Shown piece after piece: positions 16,732-25,430 of a DNA stretch of 53,937 nt; the first letter of the stretch is position 1; each line of letters opens with the position of its first letter. Below the pieces are notes generated by a model that ran no database searches, had not been told where the DNA came from, and saw only the letters and a program-made list of their open reading frames with translations. The DNA comes from Caldifarciminota bacterium (GTDB lineage Bacteria; Hydrothermota; UBA3073), in contig JAUWGP010000017.1 in assembly GCA_030606335.1 (NCBI GenBank), positions 1 to 53,937 of the forward strand, read 5' to 3'. The position numbers were made by a program, and so were the translations under genes.

Positions 16732-17724
16732 TTATTTTTCGCAGTATCTTATATTTTCTAATTTACGTTCAATAACTCTATTTATATTACATCTCTTACA
16801 TTCTGCTGCAAGCATTAAGGCATTCTTTATAGCCTTTTTTTCTGACCTACCATGGCATACAATATCTATACCCTTAACTCCAAGTATTATCGCCCCTCCA
16901 ACTGCCTCATATTTCATCCATTTTACTATTCCACGCAAGGCATCTCTTACAAGTAAACCACCAATTTTAGCTTTAAAAGAACTATTAATAGCATCCTTAA
17001 GCAAATCTATAATAAGGTCAACTACTCCTTCGCCAAACTTTAATAATGAATTACCAACAAATCCATCACACACGACAACATCACAAACATCTTTCATCAG
17101 CATATGTCCTTCAATGTTTCCAATAAAATTAATATTAGCTGATTTTAGAAGCTCTCTTGCCTCCTTTATTAAAGAACTGCCCTTAATCTCCTCCTCACCA
17201 ATGGACAGTATACCCACTCTGGGAGATTGTATCTTCATTATCCATTCAGCATATATACTCCCCATTACACCAAACTGAAAAAGATGTTCTGGTTTTGCAT
17301 CTGCATTTGCACCAACGTCTATTACTAAAAATCTACCATCCTTTGTAGGAAAAAAGGTAGCAAGACCGGGCTTTTTAACATTTTTTAGTCTACCAAGACC
17401 AAGGGTGGCAAACGCTACAAAAGCACCTGTATTACCAGCTGAGACAAAGGCATCAATCTTATCCTTTTTTTGCAGTTCTATTCCTTTAGCAATCGATGAA
17501 TTCTTCTTTCTTCTGAATGCTACAGATGGTGATTCATCAGCATCGATTACCTCTGGTGCATTAACAATTAACACATTTTCTGGTAATTTTCCTTCAAGGA
17601 CTTCTCTTCTCCCTATGAGAAAAAACTGTACGTCGTCAACAGTATCAACAAGTTCTGATATGGCATTAATTATAACCTCGGGTGCATAGTCTCCACCCAT
17701 TGCATCTATACCAACTTTAATCAT
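16732..17724 (-). CDS. plsX: Phosphate acyltransferase PlsX
   Basis: 330 aa from ATG 17724. PlsX converts acyl-ACP to acyl-phosphate for the PlsY step of phospholipid synthesis. The signature MIKVGIDAMGGDYAPE is at the N-terminus; SAGNTGAFVAFATLGLGR, IDVGANADAKPEHL and CDGFVGNSLLKFGEG are further family blocks. The start is fixed by the promoter: an in-frame codon 12 residues upstream lies inside the -35 box, whereas 17724 is at the predicted transcription start. The common neighbours rpmF, fabH and acpP are absent. Confidence 0.94.
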   Translation of the reverse strand: MIKVGIDAMGGDYAPEVIINAISELVDTVDDVQFFLIGRREVLEGKLPENVLIVNAPEVIDADESPSVAFRRKKNSSIAKGIELQKKDKIDAFVSAGNTGAFVAFATLGLGRLKNVKKPGLATFFPTKDGRFLVIDVGANADAKPEHLFQFGVMGSIYAEWIMKIQSPRVGILSIGEEEIKGSSLIKEARELLKSANINFIGNIEGHMLMKDVCDVVVCDGFVGNSLLKFGEGVVDLIIDLLKDAINSSFKAKIGGLLVRDALRGIVKWMKYEAVGGAIILGVKGIDIVCHGRSEKKAIKNALMLAAECKRCNINRVIERKLENIRYCEK

Positions 17725-17731
17725 AAGAATA

Positions 17732-17760
17732 AGTATATCATAATTTTTATTACATGTCAA
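17732..17760 (-). promoter_or_regulatory. plsX promoter, apparently leaderless
   Basis: On the minus strand TTGACA (17760-17755), a 17-base spacer and TATACT (17737-17732). The ATG of plsX begins seven bases after the -10 box, where transcription should start, so the mRNA would have no 5' leader. Confidence 0.75.
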
Positions 17761-17803
17761 GTTTTTTATTTTATATAGATAATATCCTGTATCATTTTTT
17801 TGC

Positions 17804-17832
17804 TTGACAAATTATTGTTTTCATATTATAAT
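17804..17832 (+). promoter_or_regulatory. Consensus sigma70 promoter for the geranylgeranyl reductase gene
   Basis: Perfect TTGACA (17804-17809), 17-base spacer and perfect TATAAT (17827-17832). Transcription should start near 17839, leaving a leader of about 19 bases before ATG 17858 and no Shine-Dalgarno. It diverges from the plsX promoter, and the two -35 boxes are 43 bases apart. Confidence 0.8.
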
Positions 17833-17857
17833 CTGTTCACTATTAATACCTATTTAA

Positions 17858-19033
17858 ATGACTAAATTGGATAAATACTATGACATAGTTATCGTTGGTG
17901 CTGGACCAGCTGGTTCTGCAGCAGCGATAGCTGCTTCCAAAGAAAAGGTAAGAGTACTCCTTATTGAAGAACATAAAGACATAGGTATTCCTGTATGCTG
18001 TGCTGAGGCAACATCTTTTGAGGAAATAGAGGATTTTTTAAAACCTAAAGATGACTGGATTGCATCAAGAATTGATGGGGTTATTTTAACTTCACCCTCA
18101 AAAAGAAGTCTAATTATTCACCATCCTAATGCAGGATTCATACTAAATCGTGAAATTTTTGATAGGGACCTTGCCATTATGGCTGAAGAGCAGGGAACAG
18201 AAGTCATTACAGATTCAAAGGGAATTTCAGTCAACTCAGATGGCATCAAAATAATTTATAAAGACAAAGAGATTTTTGTAAGGGCAAAAATAATTATTGC
18301 TGCAGATGGTGTATCTTCTCTAATTGGTAAAAAAGCTGGACTTGATACTGAATTATTTAAAAAGGACTACTGGATAACCTATCAATATAGATTGAGGTCA
18401 AAAGATATTAGAAACCACTATGTTGAGATATTTTTGGGAAGAGAATTTTCTCCGGGTGCATACATCTGGATATTTCCAAAGGGTGAGGAGCTTGCAAACG
18501 TTGGATTGGCTATATCTCCTTTACTTACAAAGAACTCTCCTAAATTATTTCTTGATAAATTTATTAAATGGAGATTCAATAAGTTTGAGATTGAAGGTAG
18601 ATCTTCCGGTAGGTTACCTTCGAAGTTTATGACCTCTATAGTGAAGGATAACATTGTTCTTGCCGGAGATGCAGCAAGGCTTGTCGATCCTTTAACAGGT
18701 GGTGGTATATACAATGCCATCCTATCAGGTAAACTCGCTGGGGAGGTATCTATCAGGGCTATAAAGGAGAACGATGTTTCCATACTTAAAAATTACGAAA
18801 AAAAGTGGTTTAAGAAAAAGGAAAGAGAATTTAGAATTAAGATAAAGTTAAAAGAGTTATGTATGAAACTCACTGATGAGGATATTGAAATTATCTACGA
18901 CTTTATAAATAAGACTTATAGAGGTAAAACAATTTATAGTTTTGATATTCTTGACATGGCAATAAAAATCATTACTATGTCTCCAAAACTCTGGAGATTT
19001 ACAAAATACCTTAAACCCACGCTTATGAGATAA
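17858..19033 (+). CDS. Geranylgeranyl reductase family FAD-dependent oxidoreductase
   Basis: 391 aa. This family saturates isoprenoid chains of archaeal lipids, chlorophyll precursors or quinones, using FAD. The FAD-binding Rossmann motif is IVIVGAGPAGSAAAIAA (residues 9-25). Also seen: GIPVCCAEATS near residue 46 (a conserved cysteine region), VGLAISPLL, and the second FAD site LAGDAARLVDPLTGGGIYNA near residue 265. Its divergent position next to plsX hints at a membrane-lipid or quinone role. Which isoprenoid it reduces is unknown. Confidence 0.85.
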   Translation: MTKLDKYYDIVIVGAGPAGSAAAIAASKEKVRVLLIEEHKDIGIPVCCAEATSFEEIEDFLKPKDDWIASRIDGVILTSPSKRSLIIHHPNAGFILNREIFDRDLAIMAEEQGTEVITDSKGISVNSDGIKIIYKDKEIFVRAKIIIAADGVSSLIGKKAGLDTELFKKDYWITYQYRLRSKDIRNHYVEIFLGREFSPGAYIWIFPKGEELANVGLAISPLLTKNSPKLFLDKFIKWRFNKFEIEGRSSGRLPSKFMTSIVKDNIVLAGDAARLVDPLTGGGIYNAILSGKLAGEVSIRAIKENDVSILKNYEKKWFKKKEREFRIKIKLKELCMKLTDEDIEIIYDFINKTYRGKTIYSFDILDMAIKIITMSPKLWRFTKYLKPTLMR

Positions 19034-19177
19034 AAAATGTTCCTGTAGAGTATTCCTCTACAGGATAAACACATTCATTGCCTGCCTACCGCAGGCAGGT
19101 ATTCCATAGTAAAATCCAAAAATTTACCTGTTTAGTTAATTGGTTAACAGTTTAAATAAAGCCCACTGGAGGTTTCT
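19034..19177. terminator. Hairpins after the reductase gene
   Basis: TCCTGTAGAG-TATTC-CTCTACAGGA (19041-19065) is a perfect 10-bp stem eight bases after the stop codon, without a strong U-tract. A second hairpin, CCTGCCTACCGCAGGCAGG (19081-19099), belongs to the dispersed CCTGCC family. Together they may act as an intrinsic or RNA-stabilising 3' end. GGAGGTTTCT before ATG 19178 is the ribosome binding site of the next gene. Confidence 0.5.
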
Positions 19178-20272
19178 ATGCATATTTTGCTATTGTTGCT
19201 GTTTCTCATTCCCAGAGATGTAATAGCTTTTGACACACCAAATGATGCAGGTAGCTCAATAACAATAGAATGGGAGACTTTAGATGAGGATACTATAATT
19301 GCAGGATATGAAATATGGAGAAGTGAGGTTCAGGACACCGGTTTTACCATGATTGGCTACGTTGGTAGTGGCACAAACATATACAAAGACTTGTTGGATA
19401 TTGAAAATGGTAAAGAATACTATTATAAGATAAGAGGACGTACAAGGGATTTCTCCTATAAAGATTTCTCAAAAACTTCATCTCCTGCTGTTTCGTCATA
19501 TCAATGGTTTAACATATCCAGGATAAATACCCTAATTGCAGTTATTGTATTTGTTTCACTTTTATTCTATTTTGTAAACAATGCAAAAAGGGGTAAACCA
19601 TTGTTCATAAGGAAGATTGCAGGGCTCGATGCAGTTGATGAAGCAGTGGGTAGGTCAACTGAGATGGGAAAATCAGTTCTATATGTTCCAGGGCTCTCTA
19701 CAATGTCAGATGTTGCAACCATTGCATCAATAAATATATTACAAAGGGTTGCTAAAAAGGTCGCTGAATATGATACACCGCTTATTGTTCCTGTTGCAGA
19801 TGCCATAGTATATATGGTAGCAAGACAGGTGGTTAAAGAGGGATATATGGAGGCAGGAAGACCGGATTCCTTTAATGAGGAAAACGTCTTCTTCGTTACA
19901 CAGAGCCAGTTTGCATATGCAGCTGCAGTAGATGGTATAATGTTAAGAGAAAAGCCTGCCACCAATCTCTTTCTTGGAATGTTCTGGGCTGAATCACTCC
20001 TTTTGGCAGAAACAGGACATATGACAGGTGCTGTCCAGATAGCAGGTACTGATGCAGTACACCAGTTGCCTTTCTTTGTTACTGCTTGTGATTATACAAT
20101 TATAGGCGAAGAGCTATATGCAGCTTCAGCCTATCTTTCTAAAGAACCTATACTTGCAGGAAGCATAAAGGCACAGGACTGGGGAAAGTTAATCATATTG
20201 ATCTGGGTGGTAATTGGTATTATTTCAGGTATTTTTGGTTTTACACTTTTATCAAGAATTTTGCATGTTTAA
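19178..20272 (+). CDS. DUF6754 membrane protein with fibronectin-like domain
   Basis: 364 aa. A signal peptide (LLLLLFLIPRDVIA) is followed by a fibronectin type III-like domain (about 20-105; ITIEWETLDEDTIIAGYEIW, then KEYYYKIRGRT). A transmembrane segment at about 115-132 precedes a conserved globular part (VGRSTEMGKSVLYVPGLSTM, then FFVTQSQFAYAAAVDGIML), and a second hydrophobic helix lies near the C-terminus (335-358). This architecture matches DUF6754, whose function I do not know. The conserved block resembles a membrane-associated assembly domain. Strong GGAGG ribosome binding site. Confidence 0.7.
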   Translation: MHILLLLLFLIPRDVIAFDTPNDAGSSITIEWETLDEDTIIAGYEIWRSEVQDTGFTMIGYVGSGTNIYKDLLDIENGKEYYYKIRGRTRDFSYKDFSKTSSPAVSSYQWFNISRINTLIAVIVFVSLLFYFVNNAKRGKPLFIRKIAGLDAVDEAVGRSTEMGKSVLYVPGLSTMSDVATIASINILQRVAKKVAEYDTPLIVPVADAIVYMVARQVVKEGYMEAGRPDSFNEENVFFVTQSQFAYAAAVDGIMLREKPATNLFLGMFWAESLLLAETGHMTGAVQIAGTDAVHQLPFFVTACDYTIIGEELYAASAYLSKEPILAGSIKAQDWGKLIILIWVVIGIISGIFGFTLLSRILHV

Positions 20273-20510
20273 TTAAAGAGACAGGATATCAGGGTATCAG
20301 TAGATCAGGATATCAGAGTATCAGTAGATCAGGGTATCAGAGTATCAGTAGATCAGGGTATCAGCATAATACAATCGGGTTAAACGAGAAGCTCAAATTT
20401 CAAAATAACAATAGTAAACGAGATTATTTTAGTTATTCTTAATATTTAATATAACTACCGATATTTTTAAGAGTATAAATTTGTTTTTTTTTCCTTAATC
20501 CTACTCTCAA
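20273..20510. repeat. 24-bp tandem repeat before hemW
   Basis: TAGATCAGGRTATCAGAGTATCAG recurs at 20301-20324 and 20325-20348, with partial units on either side (20282-20300, 20349-20364): about 3.3 units. ATCAG words give short palindromes (GATATC). The rest (20365-20510) is AT-rich with no clear promoter. Confidence 0.75.
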
Positions 20511-21602
20511 ATGCCAGGATTATATATACACATCCCATTTTGTATTAAAAAGTGCAAATATTGCGCTTTCCATTCCTTGCCATATAACAGTGAACTTGTA
20601 AAACAGTATATAGTAAGTCTCGAAAAAGAAGCAGAACTACGTAAAGAAACTTTCTGGAAAACATTTGATACTGTATACATTGGTGGCGGAACACCTTCGG
20701 TTCTTAAGATTTCAGAATTGCTTGATATATTAAAAATTATTAATTATAATTTTAACTTATCACCACGAGAATTTACAATAGAAGTTAATCCAGGTACTGT
20801 TGATAGAGAGAAATTAAGCTATTATCGAAGTGAGGGAGTAAACAGACTAAGTTTCGGCATACAATCCTTAAATGACAAAGAACTTGAATACCTTGGAAGG
20901 ATACACACAGGTAAGGAGGCAGTTGAGAGTTTTAAGGATGCAAGATTCATAGGATTTAAAAACATATCAATTGATTTGATATACGGAATACCTATTCAAG
21001 ACAGAAATTCATGGCATTCAACACTTAATGGAATAACAGCTCTTTATCCAGAACACATTTCAGCCTATTCTCTATCATATGAGCCAGACACTCCTTTATA
21101 TGGAGAAAAACCCATGAAGGAGGATTTAGAAGAGAAATTATATTACTATATGATAGAATATCTAAAAGACAAAGGATATGAACAGTACGAGATATCTTCT
21201 TTTGCAACTTCTGGATATAAGTCGAGACATAATTTAAATTACTGGAATGGGGGAATTTATCTCGGGCTCGGACCCTCTGCACACTCTTTTGATGGAACTT
21301 ACAGGTATGCCAATCCACAACTTTATGATTACATAAAGGGAAAAAAAGGTAAAAAGGAAAAGATTAACAAAATGATGTCTCTTGAGGAATATATAATGTT
21401 AGGATTGAGGAAAAGAGATGGAATTTCGCTGTCAGAATTTTCTCACAGGTTCGCCAAAGGGATACATAGGAAACTAATCAAAGTAATTAAACAAACAGAT
21501 CTTGAATTTAACGAAGATAGGGTAAGAATTCCAGAGAAAAAACAATTTGTTGCAGATGCTATTATTCTCTCTATTATCTCCCATCTTTGTAATGGTGTTT
21601 GA
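20511..21602 (+). CDS. hemW: Radical SAM heme chaperone HemW
   Basis: 363 aa. HemW is a radical-SAM-type protein that binds heme and delivers it to target proteins; it was formerly annotated as oxygen-independent coproporphyrinogen oxidase. The CxxxCxxC cluster site is in IPFCIKKCKYCAFHS (residues 9-23). YIGGGTPSVL (about 63) is the SAM-binding GGGTP motif, and LNYWNGGIYLGLGPSAHSFD is the conserved HemW block. The family's C-terminal domain is present but short. No Shine-Dalgarno is visible before ATG 20511. Ends one base before the convergent DUF3795 gene. Confidence 0.88.
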   Translation: MPGLYIHIPFCIKKCKYCAFHSLPYNSELVKQYIVSLEKEAELRKETFWKTFDTVYIGGGTPSVLKISELLDILKIINYNFNLSPREFTIEVNPGTVDREKLSYYRSEGVNRLSFGIQSLNDKELEYLGRIHTGKEAVESFKDARFIGFKNISIDLIYGIPIQDRNSWHSTLNGITALYPEHISAYSLSYEPDTPLYGEKPMKEDLEEKLYYYMIEYLKDKGYEQYEISSFATSGYKSRHNLNYWNGGIYLGLGPSAHSFDGTYRYANPQLYDYIKGKKGKKEKINKMMSLEEYIMLGLRKRDGISLSEFSHRFAKGIHRKLIKVIKQTDLEFNEDRVRIPEKKQFVADAIILSIISHLCNGV

Positions 21603-21953
21603 TTAATTATTTACCATCTCCTTTAGTTTGCTCAAAGCATCACTGTATTTTTTACTACCTTTAGCCCATTCCTTAAGTCTCTCACACGGGAAATCCTCGC
21701 ATAGACAACAAAATTCCAATCCCTTCTTATCAATACAACATTCAAGTATCCAGCAGTCTGGAGACCAGTGTTTGGTCCTGTCACCCTTACAACCCATGCA
21801 ATGAATATCTTTGATTTTTACATCTATATTTTTTTCTTTTTTAAACCAATCTGCAATTTTCTGTGCAATCTCTTTATTATTTGTTGCCTGCAAAATGTCG
21901 CATTCGCTGCAGTTTAAACCACAGGCTGCAATCATTTGATTATTTTGACTCAT
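21603..21953 (-). CDS. DUF3795 cysteine-rich protein (paralogue 1)
   Basis: About 116 aa from ATG 21953, which follows TGAGGT; an in-frame ATG seven codons upstream lacks a site. The N-terminal family signature is ACGLNCSECDI, followed by CMGCKGDRTKHWSPDCWILECC and LEFCCLCEDFPCERLKEW, giving twelve or so cysteines. DUF3795 is a small cysteine-rich family, widespread in anaerobes, of unknown function; the CxxC pairs suggest metal or cluster binding. Four other DUF3795 genes lie in this window. Convergent and abutting with hemW. Confidence 0.85.
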   Translation of the reverse strand: MSQNNQMIAACGLNCSECDILQATNNKEIAQKIADWFKKEKNIDVKIKDIHCMGCKGDRTKHWSPDCWILECCIDKKGLEFCCLCEDFPCERLKEWAKGSKKYSDALSKLKEMVNN

Positions 21954-21974
21954 AGATACCTCATGATTGGTCAT

Positions 21975-22198
21975 TTAGTAACTAGTCTATTAATGTCATT
22001 ATTATCTATAACAGCCTGAAGACTTTCACTCCTTGTGGTCTTCTTTAGAGCCAGGAAATGAGATTGCTTCGCCTGCCTACCGGCAGGCAGGTCGTCTGTC
22101 TTGATGTACGACGGACTCCTCGCAATAACTTTGTCAGTGTCTGTCATTGCGAGTGACTAACAGGAGCGTGGCAATCTCATCCTAAAGATAATTATGTT
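21975..22198. repeat. Composite palindromic repeat
   Basis: GAGATTGCTTCG (22059) leads into CCTGCCTACCGGCAGGCAGG (22072-22091), then GTCTGTCTTGATGTACGACGGACTCCTCGCAATAAC. At 22143-22180 GTCATTGCGAGTGACTAACAGGAGCGTGGCAATCTCAT follows. The GTCATTGCGAG and GGCAATCTCAT words are the same as in the repeats at 40337 and 42583-42907. Two dispersed families appear nested here. No gene. Confidence 0.7.
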
Positions 22199-24250
22199 TT
22201 ACTTTTCAAAGGGTTTATTCAATTCCTCACATCCCTTTAAAAGAAATTTCCCATTCTTTATAATATCAATCTTTTCCCCACTTTTTGTAATCACAGTTAT
22301 AAATTCTATAGACTCATAAGGTAATGTTATATCGGTGTGTATATAAGTATAAGCCTCTTTCATATTAGTCTTTCTCAATGCAGTCTTTTCATTCTCTCTC
22401 GCTATAATCTCTTTTTTATCCAGTGGGTTATAAATGGGTTTATCTTCTTCCATTGTAAAACAGGTATCTCCAATTGCAAAATGTGGTCCCATCTTTTCGA
22501 TAATTAACACTGGAAGAACATTCATAATATTATGTCTTTTAGCAATGACATAAGCAAGAGTATTTGTACCGATAGCAAATTCCCCAAGTGGTAGTGTTTT
22601 ATGTGGAAAAAGTAAATTTTCCTCAATATATTTTTTATTATCTTTTTCTTCTTTAAAATTACTACAACTATATTTAACAATATATCCATCTTTAAAAGTT
22701 AGCATAAGATTAACAAATTTTAATTCCTTTAGATATGTCTCTTTTAAATGCAAAACCCCATTAGTTCCCTTTAAGTGAGGTGAGGTATATACTTCACCAA
22801 CAGGTATATTAATATCAGCACCACAGTTTACAAAATTTGTTTCTTTATCGGGGTTTTTTATTTCTTGCATCTTAACTATTATATCAGTTTTATTTTTTCC
22901 TCTACCTTTAACATGTACAAAATCTGCTTTATCCAGTATAGCAATGATTCTTTGTTGTATTAGTTCATATTTATCCGTACTTAACATATTAATTTCCAGT
23001 ATATCCTCAAATATCTTCTCAAAATTTTCACCAATTTCAGGGGATGGAAAGGAAATTGCAGTAAAACTTGTTTCCTGTCTGGGCATATATTTATCTTGAA
23101 TTTTCATTATATTATTCTGGTGTATTTGGAATAATTTTTGCTGTTCGTCTGAAAGTTTTAGACACTCCTTTTTATTTTCAGGTGTAAAGGGTAGTTTTCC
23201 AAAGTTACCAAAATGAATTAGACCAGAAAAAATAGACATAATATCACTACAATTTTTACAGGCTTTACTATAACCTTTTTCAATTAAACCTGTATATTCA
23301 CTATCCAGGTATAGAGCCAAATCAAACCTATGGTCATAGTTGTATTGTTTACTTGCCTTAGAAGAGTATATACCTAATATTGTAGCATCCAAATTATATC
23401 TTTTCAGATCCTTTATTAACTGGCGAATTATAAGTTCCTGTCCTACATTGAAGATTATACCAACAGTTGATTTTTTAGTTATATCCTTGTTATCTCTTAT
23501 AAACCCTTTAATATAAGCCGTGGTTATTTGATTTGTCAATTGTTTAATCTTTTTTTTAGGATAATTTAAAAGATACTTTGCTGTTTTGATTTCGTTATCT
23601 GTAATAAATTTTCCATAACTAAATAGATATCGTAAATCACTTATATCTGCTTTCTCAACTATGTCCTTGAAGTATCTAAAATCTATATCAAACTGTTCTT
23701 TCATTCGGAAGATAATTTCATTAGTCTTATCTTTTTTTTGAGGAGCAGTAATTAATCTTTTTAAAGTTTCATACTCGATTTTATTATTTCTTATATAATC
23801 GAAAACATCAATAAATAACCTGTTATACTCCTCCATTTTATAGATCTTATGATAGAATGTATGTGTGATAAATTGTCTATACTCGATATAGAAACAAGAA
23901 AGAAGTTGACCAAATCTATCACTAAAAATATTCACACAATAGGTTGGTTCAGGGTAATTCTTCTTATAATTCTTTAAAAATAATTCACTATAGAACTCAT
24001 CATTTTCTCTTTGCAATTCCTCAAAAGTCTTTTTAGAAAAATATTCTTTATTAAGATTCTTTTCAAGGTTTGCAAATTTAAGAATTAAGTTTCCGATTCT
24101 ATTAAAAAAACGATAATACTCCTTTTTCTTTTCTACTTTCTGGTAATCCATTGTTTCATCACATATTTCTCTTATCCTTACAATAGTATTGTTATAGCTA
24201 TCCCTCACTTTTGCATTCTCTGCTTCATAGTATTTTCTTATATCAAACAT
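22199..24250 (-). CDS. Aminopeptidase (M29/aminopeptidase T-like) with long N-terminal extension
   Basis: About 683 aa from ATG 24250, which follows AGGAGGTTTT. The C-terminal 250 residues resemble M29 leucyl aminopeptidases: VHVKGRGKNKTDIIVKM, NCGADINIPVGEVYTSPHLK (the N-IP-GE-Y/FTSP motif with a metal-ligand Glu), LPLGEFAIGTNT, and IEKMGPHFAIGD with a metal-ligand His. About 430 residues precede this, mostly charged and helical, including a region with VGIIFNVGQELIIRQLIKDL. M29 enzymes are usually near 370-410 aa, so the front half is extra and unassigned. It has the palindromic leader core. Confidence 0.7.
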   Translation of the reverse strand: MFDIRKYYEAENAKVRDSYNNTIVRIREICDETMDYQKVEKKKEYYRFFNRIGNLILKFANLEKNLNKEYFSKKTFEELQRENDEFYSELFLKNYKKNYPEPTYCVNIFSDRFGQLLSCFYIEYRQFITHTFYHKIYKMEEYNRLFIDVFDYIRNNKIEYETLKRLITAPQKKDKTNEIIFRMKEQFDIDFRYFKDIVEKADISDLRYLFSYGKFITDNEIKTAKYLLNYPKKKIKQLTNQITTAYIKGFIRDNKDITKKSTVGIIFNVGQELIIRQLIKDLKRYNLDATILGIYSSKASKQYNYDHRFDLALYLDSEYTGLIEKGYSKACKNCSDIMSIFSGLIHFGNFGKLPFTPENKKECLKLSDEQQKLFQIHQNNIMKIQDKYMPRQETSFTAISFPSPEIGENFEKIFEDILEINMLSTDKYELIQQRIIAILDKADFVHVKGRGKNKTDIIVKMQEIKNPDKETNFVNCGADINIPVGEVYTSPHLKGTNGVLHLKETYLKELKFVNLMLTFKDGYIVKYSCSNFKEEKDNKKYIEENLLFPHKTLPLGEFAIGTNTLAYVIAKRHNIMNVLPVLIIEKMGPHFAIGDTCFTMEEDKPIYNPLDKKEIIARENEKTALRKTNMKEAYTYIHTDITLPYESIEFITVITKSGEKIDIIKNGKFLLKGCEELNKPFEK

Positions 24251-24272
24251 AAAACCTCCTGGTATAATATTC
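24251..24272 (-). promoter_or_regulatory. Palindromic leader element, half copy
   Basis: On the minus strand AATATTATACCAGGAGGT precedes the aminopeptidase start. The distal arm is degraded (AAAATACTGAATATTATACC instead of GGTATAATGAATATTATACC). Same position relative to the ATG as the copies at 2531 and 29811. Confidence 0.55.
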
Positions 24273-24334
24273 AGTATTTTCAAAAATCTTTTGTGGATTT
24301 TCTCTTACTCCACTTTTTTTTATAATTATCAATT

Positions 24335-24445
24335 TTTTACTTGCCTCCCCCTGATTCTTGTAGGGGTCGGATTCCCGTCTGCCGTCGGGCGGGTATCCAA
24401 CCCGTTTCTTTTGCGGGTTCTATAAATCAAACCCCTACATTTTTG
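24335..24445. repeat. TGTAGGGGT inverted repeat element
   Basis: TTGTAGGGGT (24358-24367) pairs with ACCCCTACA (24430-24438) and encloses GTCTGCCGTCGGGCGGG and AACCCG-TTTCTTTTG-CGGGTT hairpins. This looks like a mobile palindromic element of about 85 bp between two leftward genes; no coding function. Confidence 0.6.
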
Positions 24446-24491
24446 CTTTCATATCCTTTCATATTATTTTTGACACTATTTATTTATCTAA

Positions 24492-25382
24492 CTATTTATC
24501 TAAAAATGATAGACATTTATTAAATATATATCTTTTGAAAAATATATGGGCAGTCATATGCCCGCTCAGTAGAAAGTATCTCTTAGGTTTTCCTATTCTA
24601 TACCAGAGATCATCCGAAGATATTCGGGGAATAAATGGATCCAATAAGGCTGTAAACATCAGAACCTTTTCCCTGTTTAACAAACTGGCAAATAACGAAG
24701 GATCGTATCTGAAACAGCTTGGTAACTTCTTTAATTCTTCTACACCATTAAACCTTTTTGCTGCTTCCTCAAATGTTTTATGAATCTCATGACATCTTTC
24801 AGGATTACAGTTTTTGTCTTCCTCATAATTTAGTCTTATTACTCTTGTAGCAATACTATGCCATATTATATATTCAAAGTTACCTCCTGTAACTATTAAA
24901 ATTCCTTTGTTTAATCTATCATCTAAAGCCATAACAATGGTTGATATCATTCCCCCAAAACTATATCCCATAATATTTATATTGTCAATACCCAGTTTTT
25001 CAAGATAATCGATACAAGTTAGAATATCATTTACAGCTTGAAAAAATTTCTTTTCCATTATAGATGAATTACCCTTCAAAAAAGAAGAACTTGAGTTACA
25101 ACCTTTAGGTATTCTTCCAAAATGATATGGTAGTATCGGCATCATTGTTATATATCCGTTTTTTGAAAAATTTTTAGTATAGTATTTAAGATGAGAGAAA
25201 TTTCCACTACCTGAACCATGGATAAAAATTAAAGCTCCTTTAGGATTTTTAGTCCCATATAATAAGGCCTTAGCTCTATCTACGTCTGGATATCCAGAAG
25301 GATAGGTACTGGTAAAATATATCTCTTTGGGATTCTTGTTTAATACTGTAAATTCTACTTCATCTCTTGATGTAAGGTACAT
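24492..25382 (-). CDS. Alpha/beta hydrolase
   Basis: 296 aa. Oxyanion-hole region ALIFIHGSGSGNFSHL (residues about 50-65), nucleophile elbow NIMGYSFGGMIST (Gly-x-Ser-x-Gly-Gly, about residue 143), and a C-terminal LSGHMTAHIFF supplying the likely catalytic His. A candidate acid is in MFTALLDPFIPRISS. No signal peptide. It might be an esterase or lipase-like enzyme; the substrate is not evident. Weak AGGGTTTACATT before the ATG. Confidence 0.75.
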   Translation of the reverse strand: MYLTSRDEVEFTVLNKNPKEIYFTSTYPSGYPDVDRAKALLYGTKNPKGALIFIHGSGSGNFSHLKYYTKNFSKNGYITMMPILPYHFGRIPKGCNSSSSFLKGNSSIMEKKFFQAVNDILTCIDYLEKLGIDNINIMGYSFGGMISTIVMALDDRLNKGILIVTGGNFEYIIWHSIATRVIRLNYEEDKNCNPERCHEIHKTFEEAAKRFNGVEELKKLPSCFRYDPSLFASLLNREKVLMFTALLDPFIPRISSDDLWYRIGKPKRYFLLSGHMTAHIFFKRYIFNKCLSFLDK

Positions 25383-25430
25383 AATGTAAACCCTATGATT
25401 TAAACATATTATTTCTAACAGTATTAAAAC

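Noticed and set aside
24341..24523. A 60-codon rightward frame
   Set aside because: It lies entirely on the TGTAGGGGT palindromic element and AT-rich spacer; no family resemblance.
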